A DNA stretch of 64,000 nt from positions 1,302,001 through 1,366,000 of the forward strand of contig NZ_CP046244.1 in the NCBI RefSeq assembly GCF_009735625.1. The letters are read 5' to 3'. Below are positions 33,828 through 41,875 of this stretch, one piece after another (within the stretch, counting starts at the first letter, position 1; each line of letters begins with the position of its first letter). The notes under the pieces were generated by a model. The model was given only the letters and a program-made list of their open reading frames with translations, had not been told where the DNA came from and made no database searches. Origin of the DNA: Moorella glycerini. GTDB taxonomy: Bacteria; Bacillota; DSM-521; Neomoorellales; Neomoorellaceae. The position numbers were made by a program, and so were the translations under genes.

Positions 33828-33856
33828 TTGACTTAAGCCGGCATCTCTGCTACAAT
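33828..33856 (+). promoter_or_regulatory. Promoter of tRNA-Arg genes and tadA
   Basis: TTGACT at 33828-33833, a 17-base spacer and TACAAT at 33851-33856. The first tRNA-Arg begins 29 bases later. Confidence 0.7.
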
Positions 33857-33884
33857 AAACGGTGCCAGCAGAAAGAGAGATTGT

Positions 33885-33961
33885 GCGCCCGTAGCTCAAC
33901 GGGATAGAGTAACTGGCTACGAACCAGGAGGTTGGGGGTTCGAGTCCCTCCGGGCGCGCCA
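33885..33961 (+). tRNA. tRNA-Arg (anticodon ACG)
   Basis: Acceptor GCGCCCG pairs with CGGGCGC; CCA is encoded. The anticodon loop CTACGAA gives ACG, the arginine tRNA whose A34 is converted to inosine by TadA. The tadA gene follows 116 bases later, after another tRNA-Arg. Confidence 0.95.
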
Positions 33962-33974
33962 TTTTTTTATCCGT

Positions 33975-34051
33975 GCGTCTGTAGCTCAGGTGGATAGAGC
34001 AGCGGTTTCCTAAACCGCGTGGCGGGGGTTCGAGTCCCTCCAGGCGCACCA
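33975..34051 (+). tRNA. tRNA-Arg (anticodon CCT)
   Basis: Acceptor GCGTCTG pairs with CAGGCGC (one G-T pair); CCA is encoded. The anticodon loop TTCCTAA between GCGGT and ACCGC gives CCT. It lies 13 bases after the ACG tRNA, so the two are probably co-transcribed. Confidence 0.95.
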
Positions 34052-34076
34052 GAGATTATCAGCGAGGGGGTCCCAT

Positions 34077-34532
34077 GTGGACCACCGTTTCTATATGGGG
34101 GAAGCCCTGGCCGAGGCGGAAAAGGCCTTTACCCTGGGGGAAATCCCCATTGGTGCCGTTATAGTAGACGGGGAGCGGGTCATTGCCCGGGCCGGCAACC
34201 GGCGGGAAACATGGGGTGACCCCACGGCCCATGCCGAGATTATCGCCTTAAGGGAAGCTGCCCGGGTACGGGGTAACTGGCGGTTGACGGGTACTACCCT
34301 GTACGTTACCCTGGAACCCTGTCCCATGTGCGCCGGGGCCCTGGTGCAGGCCCGGGTAAGCCGGCTGGTTTATGGCGCGGCGGATTTACGTGCCGGGGCC
34401 GTAGATTCGGTAGTCAACCTGGTGGAGAATTCCCATTTTAACCACCAGGTGGAGGTTATCCCCGGCATCCGGGAAGAGGAATGCCGGGAGTTGTTAAAAC
34501 GCTTTTTCCAGCAGTTGCGGAGAGATGGCTGA
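34077..34532 (+). CDS. tadA: tRNA-specific adenosine deaminase
   Basis: A 151-residue zinc deaminase. The catalytic motif is PTAHAEIIAL (His ligand and proton-shuttle Glu) and PCPMCAGALVQA (two Cys ligands). It deaminates A34 to inosine in tRNA-Arg(ACG), encoded just upstream. GTG 34077 lies seven bases after GAGGGGG and gives the normal N-terminus. The last 14 bases, including the TGA stop, lie inside the tRNA-Ser(CGA) gene, so a transcript processed to tRNA cannot also keep the complete tadA message. Confidence 0.95.
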   Translation: MDHRFYMGEALAEAEKAFTLGEIPIGAVIVDGERVIARAGNRRETWGDPTAHAEIIALREAARVRGNWRLTGTTLYVTLEPCPMCAGALVQARVSRLVYGAADLRAGAVDSVVNLVENSHFNHQVEVIPGIREEECRELLKRFFQQLRRDG

Positions 34533-34614
34533 GCTGGTTGAAGGCGCTCGACTCGAAATCGAGTAGGCGGCTGAAGAAGTCGTCTCGTGGGTTCGAATCC
34601 CACTCTCTCCGCCA
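34519..34614 (+). tRNA. tRNA-Ser (anticodon CGA)
   Basis: Acceptor GGAGAGA pairs with TCTCTCC; CCA is encoded with discriminator G. The anticodon loop CTCGAAA between CTCGA and TCGAG gives CGA. The long variable arm is present. Its first 14 bases overlap the end of tadA, and no promoter is obvious, so it depends on readthrough from upstream. Confidence 0.95.
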
Positions 34615-34627
34615 GCAAAAGGTAATG

Positions 34628-34665
34628 AAGGGGTGCTGCAGTTATGAATAGCCTCCCCTTTTTAT
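34628..34665 (+). terminator. Terminator after tadA / tRNA-Ser(CGA)
   Basis: AAGGGG (34628-34633) pairs with CCCCTT (34655-34660) over a 21-base loop with partial inner pairing; TTTTTA follows. Confidence 0.5.
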
Positions 34666-34701
34666 TTTACCAAACTCCAGGTTTTGATCTTCTGTAACGG
34701 C

Positions 34702-34730
34702 TTGCATTTAGCCGCAGTTAGCTGTATAAT
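34702..34730 (+). promoter_or_regulatory. Promoter of tRNA-Ser(GGA)
   Basis: TTGCAT at 34702-34707, a 17-base spacer and a consensus TATAAT at 34725-34730, 23 bases before the tRNA. It may also drive the SRP RNA gene just downstream. Confidence 0.8.
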
Positions 34731-34753
34731 TTATACGACCACCAGATTTGCGC

Positions 34754-34849
34754 GGAGAGATGGCTGAGCTGGTCGAAGGCGCTCGCCTGGAGAGCGAGTA
34801 GACGGGTCACAAACTCGTCTCGTGGGTTCGAATCCCACTCTCTCCGCCA
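34754..34849 (+). tRNA. tRNA-Ser (anticodon GGA)
   Basis: Acceptor GGAGAGA pairs with TCTCTCC; CCA is encoded with discriminator G. The anticodon loop CTGGAGA between CTCGC and GCGAG gives GGA. With TGA, GCT and CGA nearby, this completes the four isoacceptors needed to read all serine codons. Confidence 0.96.
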
Positions 34850-34868
34850 TTTTAATTTTTATAGCTTT

Positions 34869-35137
34869 GACCGTGCTAGACGGGGAGGTAGCGGTGCCCT
34901 GTAACCCGCAAACCGCTATAGCGGGGTCGAAGTCCCACTGGCGGGCCTGACCTGTGGGGTCCGGCCGGTGTAAGGGGCGAAGAGAGCCGGGTCCTGCGCG
35001 ACGAGAACTCATGAACCCCGTCAGGTCCGGGAGGAAGCAGCGGTAAGTGAGCACCCTCGGGTGCCGCGGGAGCGCCTGGTTGGAGTTACCTGCGCCGGTA
35101 ACGCCCGGAGGCCATGTTCAACAGTGGGTGCACGGTC
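34869..35137 (+). ncRNA. ffs: Signal recognition particle RNA, long Firmicutes type
   Basis: About 269 bases. The ends pair (GACCGTGC at 34869-34876 with GCACGGTC at 35130-35137). The 5' part has the Alu-domain sequence GGGGAGGTAGCGG and CCCTGTAACCCGCAA. The S-domain tip contains the conserved GGTCCGGGAGGAAGCAGC at 35024-35041, bound by Ffh. The RNA directs ribosomes making membrane or secreted proteins to the membrane. It lies just before dnaX, as in many Firmicutes. Confidence 0.93.
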
Positions 35138-35152
35138 ACCTAAAGAGACGGG

Positions 35153-35187
35153 AAGGGATTATTCGGCAGGGGAATAATCCCTTTTTT
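35153..35187 (+). terminator. Terminator after SRP RNA
   Basis: A 12-pair stem, AAGGGATTATTC (35153-35164) and GAATAATCCCTT (35172-35183), loop of seven, followed by T to 35187. Confidence 0.9.
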
Positions 35188-35207
35188 AATAGGAAAAGAA
35201 GGTGAGG

Positions 35208-36947
35208 ATGTTGGCCCAGTACCAGGCCCTGTACCGCCAATGGCGGCCGCGCACCTTTGCTGAGATAGTGGGACAGGAACATATTACCCGCACCCTGCTC
35301 AATGCCCTGCGCAACCATCGCCTGGTCCACGCCTACCTTTTCTGCGGTCCCCGGGGCACCGGTAAAACCAGTACCGCCAAAATCCTGGCCAAAGCCGTCA
35401 ATTGCCAGTCGCCCCGGGAGGGAGAACCGTGCAATGAGTGTCCCAATTGCCGGCGCATCAATGCCGGTAACTCCCTGGATGTCCTGGAAATCGACGCTGC
35501 CTCCAACCGGGGCATCGATGAGATCCGCGAGTTAATTGAAAAGATCCCCCTGGGGCCGGTAGAGGGCCGCTACAAGGTTTATATTATCGATGAAGTCCAT
35601 ATGCTGACGCCGGAGGCCTTTAATGCCCTGTTAAAAACCCTGGAAGAGCCGCCGGTCCATGCCGTCTTTATCCTGGCCACCACGGAGCCGCGCAAGGTTT
35701 TACCAACCATCCTTTCCCGCTGCCAGCGTTTTGATTTTCATCCCCTGACGGTAGCGGCCATCAGCGGGCGCCTGCAGGAAGTGGCGGCGGCCAATAAAGT
35801 CCAGATCGAGCCGGCGGCCTTAAGCCTTTTAGCCCGCAAGGCTGCCGGGGGGTTACGCGATGCTTTAAGCCTTTTGGACCAGATCCTGTCCACCGGCAAC
35901 CAGGAGATCATTACTGCGGCGCAGGTAGCCGCTACCCTGGGTACGGCGCGCCTGGATATCCTCCTGGCCTTGACTGATGCCCTGGCTGCCGGCGATGGGG
36001 CCGCCATGCTCCGTCTGGTAGATACGGCCCTGCAGTCGGGGGTGGAACCCCAGCGGCTGCTGGAGGACCTGCTGGAGCATACCCGCAACCTCCTTCTTTT
36101 GCATATGGACCCCCGGGCGGGGGAATTTACCGGCCTCCTGCCGGAAGAAGTGGAACAGGTAGCGGCCCAGGCGCAAAAATTTACCCCCCGGCGCCTGTTA
36201 GACCTCATGGAACGGCTGCAGGAGGGAGGAGCAGCCCTGCGCTGGAACAACCAGCCCCGGGTCCTGCTGGAGATGACCCTGGCCGGCTTCCTGGTCGACC
36301 CCGGCCCTTCCCTGGACGACCTGGCCCGCCGGGTGGAGGAATTGGAAAAAAGCCTGGCCGCCCTGGCAGGCAGGGGGGAGGTAGCAGCGGGCCGGCAACC
36401 GGCAGCAGGGAGGCCGGCAGGACCGACCGGGCCGGGTACCCACGATCGGGGGCACGCTGCTGCAGTTATGAAGGCGGCAATGCGGCCGGTCGACAGGCTG
36501 GGGGTAGCACCGCTTCCCGCCAGCCAGGCCGGGCCGGAGCCGGGAAACCAGGCCCGGCCGGTGGCAGGAACGGCAGGGGGAGCGGAAAAAGACCCGGGGT
36601 CATCGGAAACCCAGTTAGAATTATTTACCGTCCAGGAGCGCTGGCCGGAGGTCCTGGCAGCGGCCCGCCGGGAAAGCGTTCACCTCCAGGCTTATTTACG
36701 GGCCGGGGAGCCGGCGGCTGTCAGTGGGGATAGCCTGACCCTGGAAGTCAAAACGGATTTCCACCGCGGCATGCTGGAACAGCCCGCCAACCGGCAGAAG
36801 GTGGAAGCAGTCCTGGCCAGGGTTTTCGGCCGGCCCCTCAAGCTCGTTATTACGGCGGGGAGGCCACCTGTGGACGGGGTGAGCCAGGAAGTATTAGCTA
36901 AGCTGGTAGAATATTTCGGCCCCGACAAAGTGGAGATCAAGGATTAA
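35208..36947 (+). CDS. dnaX: DNA polymerase III subunits gamma/tau
   Basis: A 579-residue clamp-loader ATPase. Walker A is FCGPRGTGKTSTAKI; a zinc module CNECPNCRRI follows; Walker B is YIIDEVHML; sensor 1 is FILATTEP; the arginine-finger region is PTILSRCQRFDFH. Residues about 390-480 form a Pro/Ala/Gly-rich linker, and the C-terminal tau part ends the protein. The start is ATG 35208 or TTG 35211; both follow GAAGGTGAGG closely. It starts a conserved run with ybaB and recR. Confidence 0.95.
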   Translation: MLAQYQALYRQWRPRTFAEIVGQEHITRTLLNALRNHRLVHAYLFCGPRGTGKTSTAKILAKAVNCQSPREGEPCNECPNCRRINAGNSLDVLEIDAASNRGIDEIRELIEKIPLGPVEGRYKVYIIDEVHMLTPEAFNALLKTLEEPPVHAVFILATTEPRKVLPTILSRCQRFDFHPLTVAAISGRLQEVAAANKVQIEPAALSLLARKAAGGLRDALSLLDQILSTGNQEIITAAQVAATLGTARLDILLALTDALAAGDGAAMLRLVDTALQSGVEPQRLLEDLLEHTRNLLLLHMDPRAGEFTGLLPEEVEQVAAQAQKFTPRRLLDLMERLQEGGAALRWNNQPRVLLEMTLAGFLVDPGPSLDDLARRVEELEKSLAALAGRGEVAAGRQPAAGRPAGPTGPGTHDRGHAAAVMKAAMRPVDRLGVAPLPASQAGPEPGNQARPVAGTAGGAEKDPGSSETQLELFTVQERWPEVLAAARRESVHLQAYLRAGEPAAVSGDSLTLEVKTDFHRGMLEQPANRQKVEAVLARVFGRPLKLVITAGRPPVDGVSQEVLAKLVEYFGPDKVEIKD

Positions 36948-36967
36948 AAAGGAGGACGGTTAAGCCC

Positions 36968-37282
36968 GTGGGTATGAACAATATCAACAAGATGATGAAG
37001 CAGATGCAAAAGATGCAGGCCCAGATCGCCAAACTCCAGGACGAGCTGGGGGAAAAGACAGTGGAAGCAGCCGCCGGCGGCGGTGCCGTCGTGGTTGTGG
37101 CCAACGGCCGCCAGGAAATTGTCAGTATTAAAATTGACCCGGTTGCTGTCGATCCTGAAGATGTGGAGATGCTCCAGGACCTGATCCTGGCCGCTGTCAA
37201 CGAAGCCCTGCGCCAGTCCCAGGAAATGGTGGCCAGGGAAATGGGAAAAATTACCGGTAATATGCGGCTGCCGGGGTTTTAA
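36968..37282 (+). CDS. ybaB: YbaB/EbfC nucleoid-associated protein
   Basis: A 104-residue small DNA-binding protein. The N-terminal helix is rich in Met, Gln and Lys (MKQMQKMQAQIAKLQDELG), followed by the conserved sheet VVVVANGRQEIVSIKIDP and DLILAAVNEAL. It dimerises and coats DNA. GTG 36968 follows GGAGG. Its position between dnaX and recR is conserved across bacteria. Confidence 0.95.
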   Translation: MGMNNINKMMKQMQKMQAQIAKLQDELGEKTVEAAAGGGAVVVVANGRQEIVSIKIDPVAVDPEDVEMLQDLILAAVNEALRQSQEMVAREMGKITGNMRLPGF

Positions 37283-37285
37283 AAG

Positions 37286-37885
37286 ATGTATTACCCGGAA
37301 CCCCTGAACAAACTGATTGTAGCCCTGGGCAAACTGCCGGGGGTGGGGCCTAAAACCGCCCAGCGCCTGGCCTTCCATCTCCTTAACGCCCCGGCGGCAG
37401 AGGCGGAAAACCTGGCAGCAGCCATCCTGGAGGCCCGCCGGAAGACCCATTATTGCTCTGTATGCGGTAACCTGACCGACCGCGATCCCTGCCTCCTGTG
37501 CACCGATCCGGAAAGGGATCAGGGCATCATCTGCGTGGTGGAGGAGGCGCGGGACATTGTGGCCCTGGAAAAAACCCGCCAGTACCGGGGATTGTACCAT
37601 GTTTTGCAGGGCTCCATTTCGCCCGTGGACGGGATAGGGCCGGACCAGCTCAGGGTTAAAGAGCTTTTACGGCGTCTCCAGGGAGGGAAGGTCAAAGAAG
37701 TAGTCCTGGCCACCAATGCCGATGTGGAAGGAGAGGCTACGGCCCTTTATCTGGCGCGGTTATTAAAACCCATGGCCGTCAGGGTAACCCGCCTGGCTTA
37801 TGGCCTGCCGGTGGGGAGCGATCTGGAATACGCCGATGAAATTACCCTGGCCCGGGCCTTCAGCGGCCGCCACGAAATGGAATAA
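37286..37885 (+). CDS. recR: Recombination mediator RecR
   Basis: A 199-residue protein. A helix-hairpin-helix (LGKLPGVGPKTAQRLAFHLL), a four-Cys zinc finger (CSVCGNLTDRDPCLLC), a Toprim domain (IICVVEEARDI, ATNADVEGEATALYL) and a C-terminal Walker-B-like stretch are all present. With RecF and RecO it loads RecA at gaps. It starts three bases after ybaB. Confidence 0.97.
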   Translation: MYYPEPLNKLIVALGKLPGVGPKTAQRLAFHLLNAPAAEAENLAAAILEARRKTHYCSVCGNLTDRDPCLLCTDPERDQGIICVVEEARDIVALEKTRQYRGLYHVLQGSISPVDGIGPDQLRVKELLRRLQGGKVKEVVLATNADVEGEATALYLARLLKPMAVRVTRLAYGLPVGSDLEYADEITLARAFSGRHEME

Positions 37886-37951
37886 AAAGTAGGCAAGAAA
37901 TTATTCCCAGCTGCATATTTTATAAGCAAATGGCAGTTGGGAGGTGGCCGC

Positions 37952-38218
37952 ATGCAGGAGTGGAGCCTGAACGCAGACCTGGAAGTGCTGGCCGAAGCTA
38001 TCAGGGAGGCCCGGGCAGAATGGTGGGCGGCCCAGCGCTTTTTTGCCGAGGTAACGGAATCCGATCTGGTGGATCAGGCCATCTACCGTCTGGAGGCGGC
38101 AGAAAGGAAATATATGTACCTGTGGAAGCTGGCTCGTAACCGGCAACAAAAAGACGGCCTGCAAACGCAAGCCTGTGGCGGGGAAAGCGGGTTAAGGAGT
38201 GGTACCTGTGGGCGGTGA
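37952..38218 (+). CDS. YaaL-like DUF2508 protein
   Basis: An 88-residue helical protein resembling the YaaL/DUF2508 family found between recR and bofA in Bacillus and Clostridia. WWAAQRFFAEVTESDLVDQA and IYRLEAAERKYMYLWKLA are the conserved core. ATG 37952 follows GGGAGGTGG. The function is unknown. Its end overlaps the bofA start by 11 bases. Confidence 0.75.
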   Translation: MQEWSLNADLEVLAEAIREARAEWWAAQRFFAEVTESDLVDQAIYRLEAAERKYMYLWKLARNRQQKDGLQTQACGGESGLRSGTCGR

Positions 38219-38483
38219 TACCGTACAGCTTATACTGGCCGGTGTTTTCTTGTTATTTCTTGTTTATCTTATAGGCGGCCTTTTATTAAAACCCTTGAAG
38301 TTAGTTTTTAAGATTGTTGTTAACTCCTTGTTCGGGCTTCTCCTCCTCTGGGCCTTTAACTTTTTTGGCGCCTATTTTCATTTTTTTATCCCCCTGAACT
38401 GGCTCACTGTTTTAATCGCCGGTTTCCTGGGCCTGCCCGGGTTAATCCTGCTGATTTTTTTGCGCCTGGTCCTGGGGACGTGA
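38208..38483 (+). CDS. bofA: BofA-family sigma-K processing inhibitor
   Basis: A 91-residue membrane protein with two or three hydrophobic segments (LILAGVFLLFLVYLIGGLLL, WLTVLIAGFLGLPGLILLIF) and the family motif NSLFGLLLLWAFN. In Bacillus, BofA holds the SpoIVFB protease inactive in the forespore membrane until pro-sigma-K must be cut. GTG 38208 follows AAGGAGTGG. It supports a spore-forming host. Confidence 0.85.
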   Translation: MGGDTVQLILAGVFLLFLVYLIGGLLLKPLKLVFKIVVNSLFGLLLLWAFNFFGAYFHFFIPLNWLTVLIAGFLGLPGLILLIFLRLVLGT

Positions 38484-38519
38484 GGGAGGGATGCACCAGC
38501 GTTGGCCCGTAGCACCGGC

Positions 38520-38544
38520 AGTCCGGTTAAAGCCGGGCTTTTTT
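38520..38544 (+). terminator. Terminator after bofA
   Basis: AGTCCGG (38520-38526) and CCGGGCT (38533-38539) with a six-base loop, followed by a T-run. Confidence 0.7.
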
Positions 38545-38640
38545 ATTTTTAGGCGGTCTTTCAAAGCGGGTGGCATGCCTCATTCGGGAGTATGCTATTC
38601 TTGCAGGAGCGCATACTAACCACCGGGGTGAAGAAAAGCG

Positions 38641-39297
38641 CGTATCGTTGAGGCATACCTGGGGGAATACGGCAGCGGCAAGTCGGAAAACGCCGTTAAC
38701 CGGGCTATTTTTTTACGGGAGCAGGGCCGGCAGGTGACCCTGGCCGACCTGGATACCGTGGAACCATGTTATACTTTACGACCCCTTAAACCCAAGCTGG
38801 AAGCCATGGGCCTCAAGGTACTGGGCTGGGAAACGCGGCAGGTCACCGGCTGGGGTGAAGCCGGGACGGTCCTGCACCCGGCCGTCCGCTGGGCCCTGCA
38901 CCGGGAAGGGGACGTGATCATCGATGTCGGCTACGGCACGGCCGGGGCCGGTATATTGCATTTACTGGAAGGAGCGGAAACGGCCCCCGATCTCCGGGCC
39001 CTGGCTGTGATCAATACTGCCCGCCCGGCGACGGCCACGGTTGAGGATATTATCGCCCACGTCCGCTCTTTAGGCCGGGTGGACGGCCTGCTGAACAACA
39101 CCCACCTGGGGGAAGAGACAACGGTAGACCTCATCCAGGCCGGGGCCAGGAAGGTAACTGCTGCGGCCCGGGAATTAAACCTCCCGGTAGTGGCCACGGC
39201 AGTATTGTTCGAGATGGCCCCTTTAATCGGCGAGCGCGATATTTGTGGTAACCCTGTCCGGGCAATCAAACGCTACATGCCCCTGGCATTCTGGTAA
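38641..39297 (+). CDS. P-loop NTPase (MinD/CooC-like) with no normal start codon
   Basis: The frame is open from 38632 and encodes RIVEAYLGEYGSGKSENAVN, a Walker A with the lysine-rich MinD/CooC flavour, followed by VTLADLDTVEP (switch I) and DVIIDVGYGTAGAG. The first ATG/GTG/TTG in frame is GTG 38734, which would cut off the P-loop. A GTG at 38628 would read MKKARIVEAYLGEYGSGKS if one A of AAAA (38634-38637) were absent. So either a one-base frameshift or a non-standard start is present. It is followed by the 2-oxoacid oxidoreductase genes. The role is unknown; cofactor insertion is one possibility. Confidence 0.65.
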   Translation, partial: RIVEAYLGEYGSGKSENAVNRAIFLREQGRQVTLADLDTVEPCYTLRPLKPKLEAMGLKVLGWETRQVTGWGEAGTVLHPAVRWALHREGDVIIDVGYGTAGAGILHLLEGAETAPDLRALAVINTARPATATVEDIIAHVRSLGRVDGLLNNTHLGEETTVDLIQAGARKVTAAARELNLPVVATAVLFEMAPLIGERDICGNPVRAIKRYMPLAFW

Positions 39298-39327
39298 AAT
39301 TATTTTTCGCAGGAACGGGGTGTATTT

Positions 39328-40410
39328 ATGGCAACCAGGCCTGTTACGGGCGAGCAGCGGGCCTTCATGACCGGCAACGAGGTGGTGGCCTGGGCGGCCC
39401 TGGCCGCCGGGGCCGACATCATGTACGGCTACCCCATTACGCCGCAGAATGAAATCATGCACTACTGGACCCGGATGGCGCCCAAATATGAACGGGGTTT
39501 TCTCCAGACGGAAGATGAAATCGCCGCCGGTTTTGCCACTGTCGGGGGCGTCCTGGCCGGTAAAAGGGCCTTTACGGCCACGGCCGGGCCGGGCAACGTC
39601 CTGATGCAGGAAGCCATGGCCATGGCCGAGATGATGCGCCTGCCCACGGTAGTGGTGGTAACCCAGCGCGGCGGCCCTTCGACGGCCACGGTCATCTATT
39701 CCCAGCAGGAGCTCAATCTGACCTGTTTCGGCGGCAATGGCGAGGGCTTGAGGATCGTTTATTCCCCGGCCTCCCATGACGAGCTGTTTCTTTATACCAT
39801 TAAAGCCTTTAACAGTGCCTGGAAATACCGTTTCCCCACCTTTGTCCTGGGGGACGGGTATCAATCCAAAATGCGGGAACCGGTAACCATCTTCGACCCT
39901 GAAGCCCGGGGCATTACCATGGAACCGTGCCGCCCCATGGTGGGCCTGCCGGGGGAAAAACGCGACCCGGCCCACCTGCGCAATACCTATAACCTGGAAG
40001 ATGAGCTTTACGAGGTCCTCACGGCGGCCATTAAAGAATATGAAGCCATCTCTCCCCGGGTAGTCGAATGGGACACCTACGCCGTCGATGATGCCGACCT
40101 GCTTATTATTGCCCACGGGGTTGTTTCCCGGGCCGCCCGGGCGGCCGTTGTTTCCCTGCGGGAAGGAGGCTTCAAGGCCGGCTATTTCCGGCCCGTGACC
40201 TTAAGGCCCTTCCCGGAGGAAACCTTGAGGTCCCTGGCAGCCCGGGCCCGCAACCTCCTGGTGGTGGAATCGGCCTACGGCCAGCTAAAACGGCTGGTCC
40301 AGGTAAGCCTTTACGGCCTGGAGACGCCGGTCACCGGCTACCTGCGGCCGGGAATGGGGATTACGCCGGAAGAAATAGTGGAGTTTATCCATGCGAAGGA
40401 GCTGATCTAA
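39328..40410 (+). CDS. 2-oxoacid:ferredoxin oxidoreductase, alpha subunit
   Basis: A 360-residue subunit of the KorA/VorB type. The N-terminal pyrimidine-binding domain has GNEVVAWAALAAGADIMYGYPITPQNEIMHYW (seen in parts), then TATAGPGNVLMQEAMAMAEM and a domain II ending with RPVTLRPFPEE. The enzyme oxidises a 2-oxoacid to acyl-CoA, reducing ferredoxin. The start ATG is well placed. The stop overlaps the beta subunit start by one base. Substrate (2-oxoglutarate or branched 2-oxoacid) is unclear. Confidence 0.92.
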   Translation: MATRPVTGEQRAFMTGNEVVAWAALAAGADIMYGYPITPQNEIMHYWTRMAPKYERGFLQTEDEIAAGFATVGGVLAGKRAFTATAGPGNVLMQEAMAMAEMMRLPTVVVVTQRGGPSTATVIYSQQELNLTCFGGNGEGLRIVYSPASHDELFLYTIKAFNSAWKYRFPTFVLGDGYQSKMREPVTIFDPEARGITMEPCRPMVGLPGEKRDPAHLRNTYNLEDELYEVLTAAIKEYEAISPRVVEWDTYAVDDADLLIIAHGVVSRAARAAVVSLREGGFKAGYFRPVTLRPFPEETLRSLAARARNLLVVESAYGQLKRLVQVSLYGLETPVTGYLRPGMGITPEEIVEFIHAKELI

Positions 40411-41198
40411 TGGCCATCGCCGCCCAACCGCAAATGCCCCGGGTCTGGCGGGCGGAGACCAAGCCCCACAAGTTTTGCCCCGGCTGCGGCCACGGTATTG
40501 TCCTCAAGGCCCTGGGGGAAGCTATCGACGCCCTGGACATCCAGGAACGGACCGTCTTTGGTTGCGACATCGGCTGCTCCCTGCTTTCCTGGGACTTTTT
40601 CAACCTGGACACCGTCCAGACCCACCACGGCCGTACCACGCCGGTGCTGGTGGGCATCAAGCGGGCACGTCCGGAACTGGTGGTCGTTTCCTACATGGGC
40701 GACGGCGGCGCCTACGCTATCGGCGCCCAGCACCTGGTCAGCAGCGCCAGCCGTAACGACCTGGTGACGATTATCGTGGTCAACAATACCGTCTACGCCA
40801 TGACCGGCGGCCAGATGGCCCCGACCACCCTGCCGGGACAGAAGACGGAAACGACCCCCTATGGCCGCGACGCCAGGCTCACCGGCCGGCCCATCCTGGG
40901 CCCGGAACTGGTGGCGGCCATCGCCCCGCCGGGAGCCTACGTCGCCCGGGGGAGTATAGCCAATATCGTCCAGCTGAAAAACTTTATTCAGAAAGGCCTG
41001 CAGAACCAGCTGGAAGGCCGGGGAATTGCCTTTATCGAGGCCCTGTCGTCCTGCCCCACCAACTGGCACACCAATGCTGCCGCGACCTGGCGCTTTGTGG
41101 AAAAAGAAATGACGGCTTATTTCCCTGTGGGGGAACTAAGGATACCGGCAGAGAAACCGTCCGGCCGGTTCCAGGAGGTACCACCTTATGGGTCTTAA
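40410..41198 (+). CDS. 2-oxoacid:ferredoxin oxidoreductase, beta subunit
   Basis: A 262-residue thiamine-diphosphate-binding subunit. FCPGCGHGIVLKAL holds cluster Cys; VFGCDIGCS and the thiamine motif GDGGAYAIGAQHL...NND-like region ending VVNNTVYAMTGGQ are present. It pairs with the alpha subunit. Its start shares an A with the alpha stop, and its end overlaps the gamma gene by 11 bases. Confidence 0.93.
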   Translation: MAIAAQPQMPRVWRAETKPHKFCPGCGHGIVLKALGEAIDALDIQERTVFGCDIGCSLLSWDFFNLDTVQTHHGRTTPVLVGIKRARPELVVVSYMGDGGAYAIGAQHLVSSASRNDLVTIIVVNNTVYAMTGGQMAPTTLPGQKTETTPYGRDARLTGRPILGPELVAAIAPPGAYVARGSIANIVQLKNFIQKGLQNQLEGRGIAFIEALSSCPTNWHTNAAATWRFVEKEMTAYFPVGELRIPAEKPSGRFQEVPPYGS

Positions 41199-41772
41199 TC
41201 TCAAAATCGCCCTGGCCGGGGAAGGAGGGCAGGGGGTACAGTCGGTGGCCGAGATTATTACCGAGGCGGCCTATCAGGCCGGCTTCCAGGCCCTGTATAT
41301 CCCCAATTTTGGCGTCGAACAGCGGGGCGGCGTTTCGGTGGCCTTTGTCCAGATAAGCAGGGAGCCGGTGAGCGCGCCCAAGTTTACTACCGGTGATATT
41401 GTGGTAGCTTTGAGCCGCCGGGCCGTGGAACGGGTACGGCAGTATGTGGGCGAAAAGACTTTACTGGTTTATGAGGCCGGCCTGGAAGACGACGTGCGGC
41501 GGGTTTACGGGGAAGAACAGAGACGCCTGGCCGTCCCGGCCCTGGCCATAGCCCAGGAGGAAATGCACCCCAGGGTCTTTAACGTCATCATCCTGGGAGT
41601 ACTGGTGGGCGTAACGGGCTTTTTAGAGCGCCGGCATGTAGAACAGGCCCTGGAACGCCAGTTTGGCCATAAGTTTGCTCAGGACCCGGGCCTCAGGGAA
41701 TTAAACTACCGCGCCCTGGAAAGGGGGTACGAGATAGGAAGTGGGAAGCGAGAAGTGGGAAATGGGAGATGA
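41188..41772 (+). CDS. 2-oxoacid:ferredoxin oxidoreductase, gamma subunit
   Basis: A 194-residue subunit of the KorC/PorG type: IALAGEGGQGVQSVAEIITEAA, PNFGVEQRGGVSVAFVQIS and NVIILGVLVGVTGFLERRHVEQAL. The last dozen residues come from a purine-rich, repeat-like tract (GGAAGTGGGAAG repeats), probably a recent extension past the normal end. Confidence 0.92.
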   Translation: MGLNLKIALAGEGGQGVQSVAEIITEAAYQAGFQALYIPNFGVEQRGGVSVAFVQISREPVSAPKFTTGDIVVALSRRAVERVRQYVGEKTLLVYEAGLEDDVRRVYGEEQRRLAVPALAIAQEEMHPRVFNVIILGVLVGVTGFLERRHVEQALERQFGHKFAQDPGLRELNYRALERGYEIGSGKREVGNGR

Positions 41773-41875
41773 GATTATAGCCAAATGTATTTGCAGCATA
41801 ACCAGTTGTTTTGAACGAGTTTGGTACTGGGTACCCGCGCCTGCGAAAGAGTTATTTTAAAAGGAGCGAAAGCTT

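Noticed and set aside
41740-41775. Purine-rich GGAAGTGGGAAG repeats at the end of the gamma subunit gene as a CRISPR or satellite array
   Set aside because: Only two or three imperfect units, no spacers; it reads as a short simple repeat in a gene tail.
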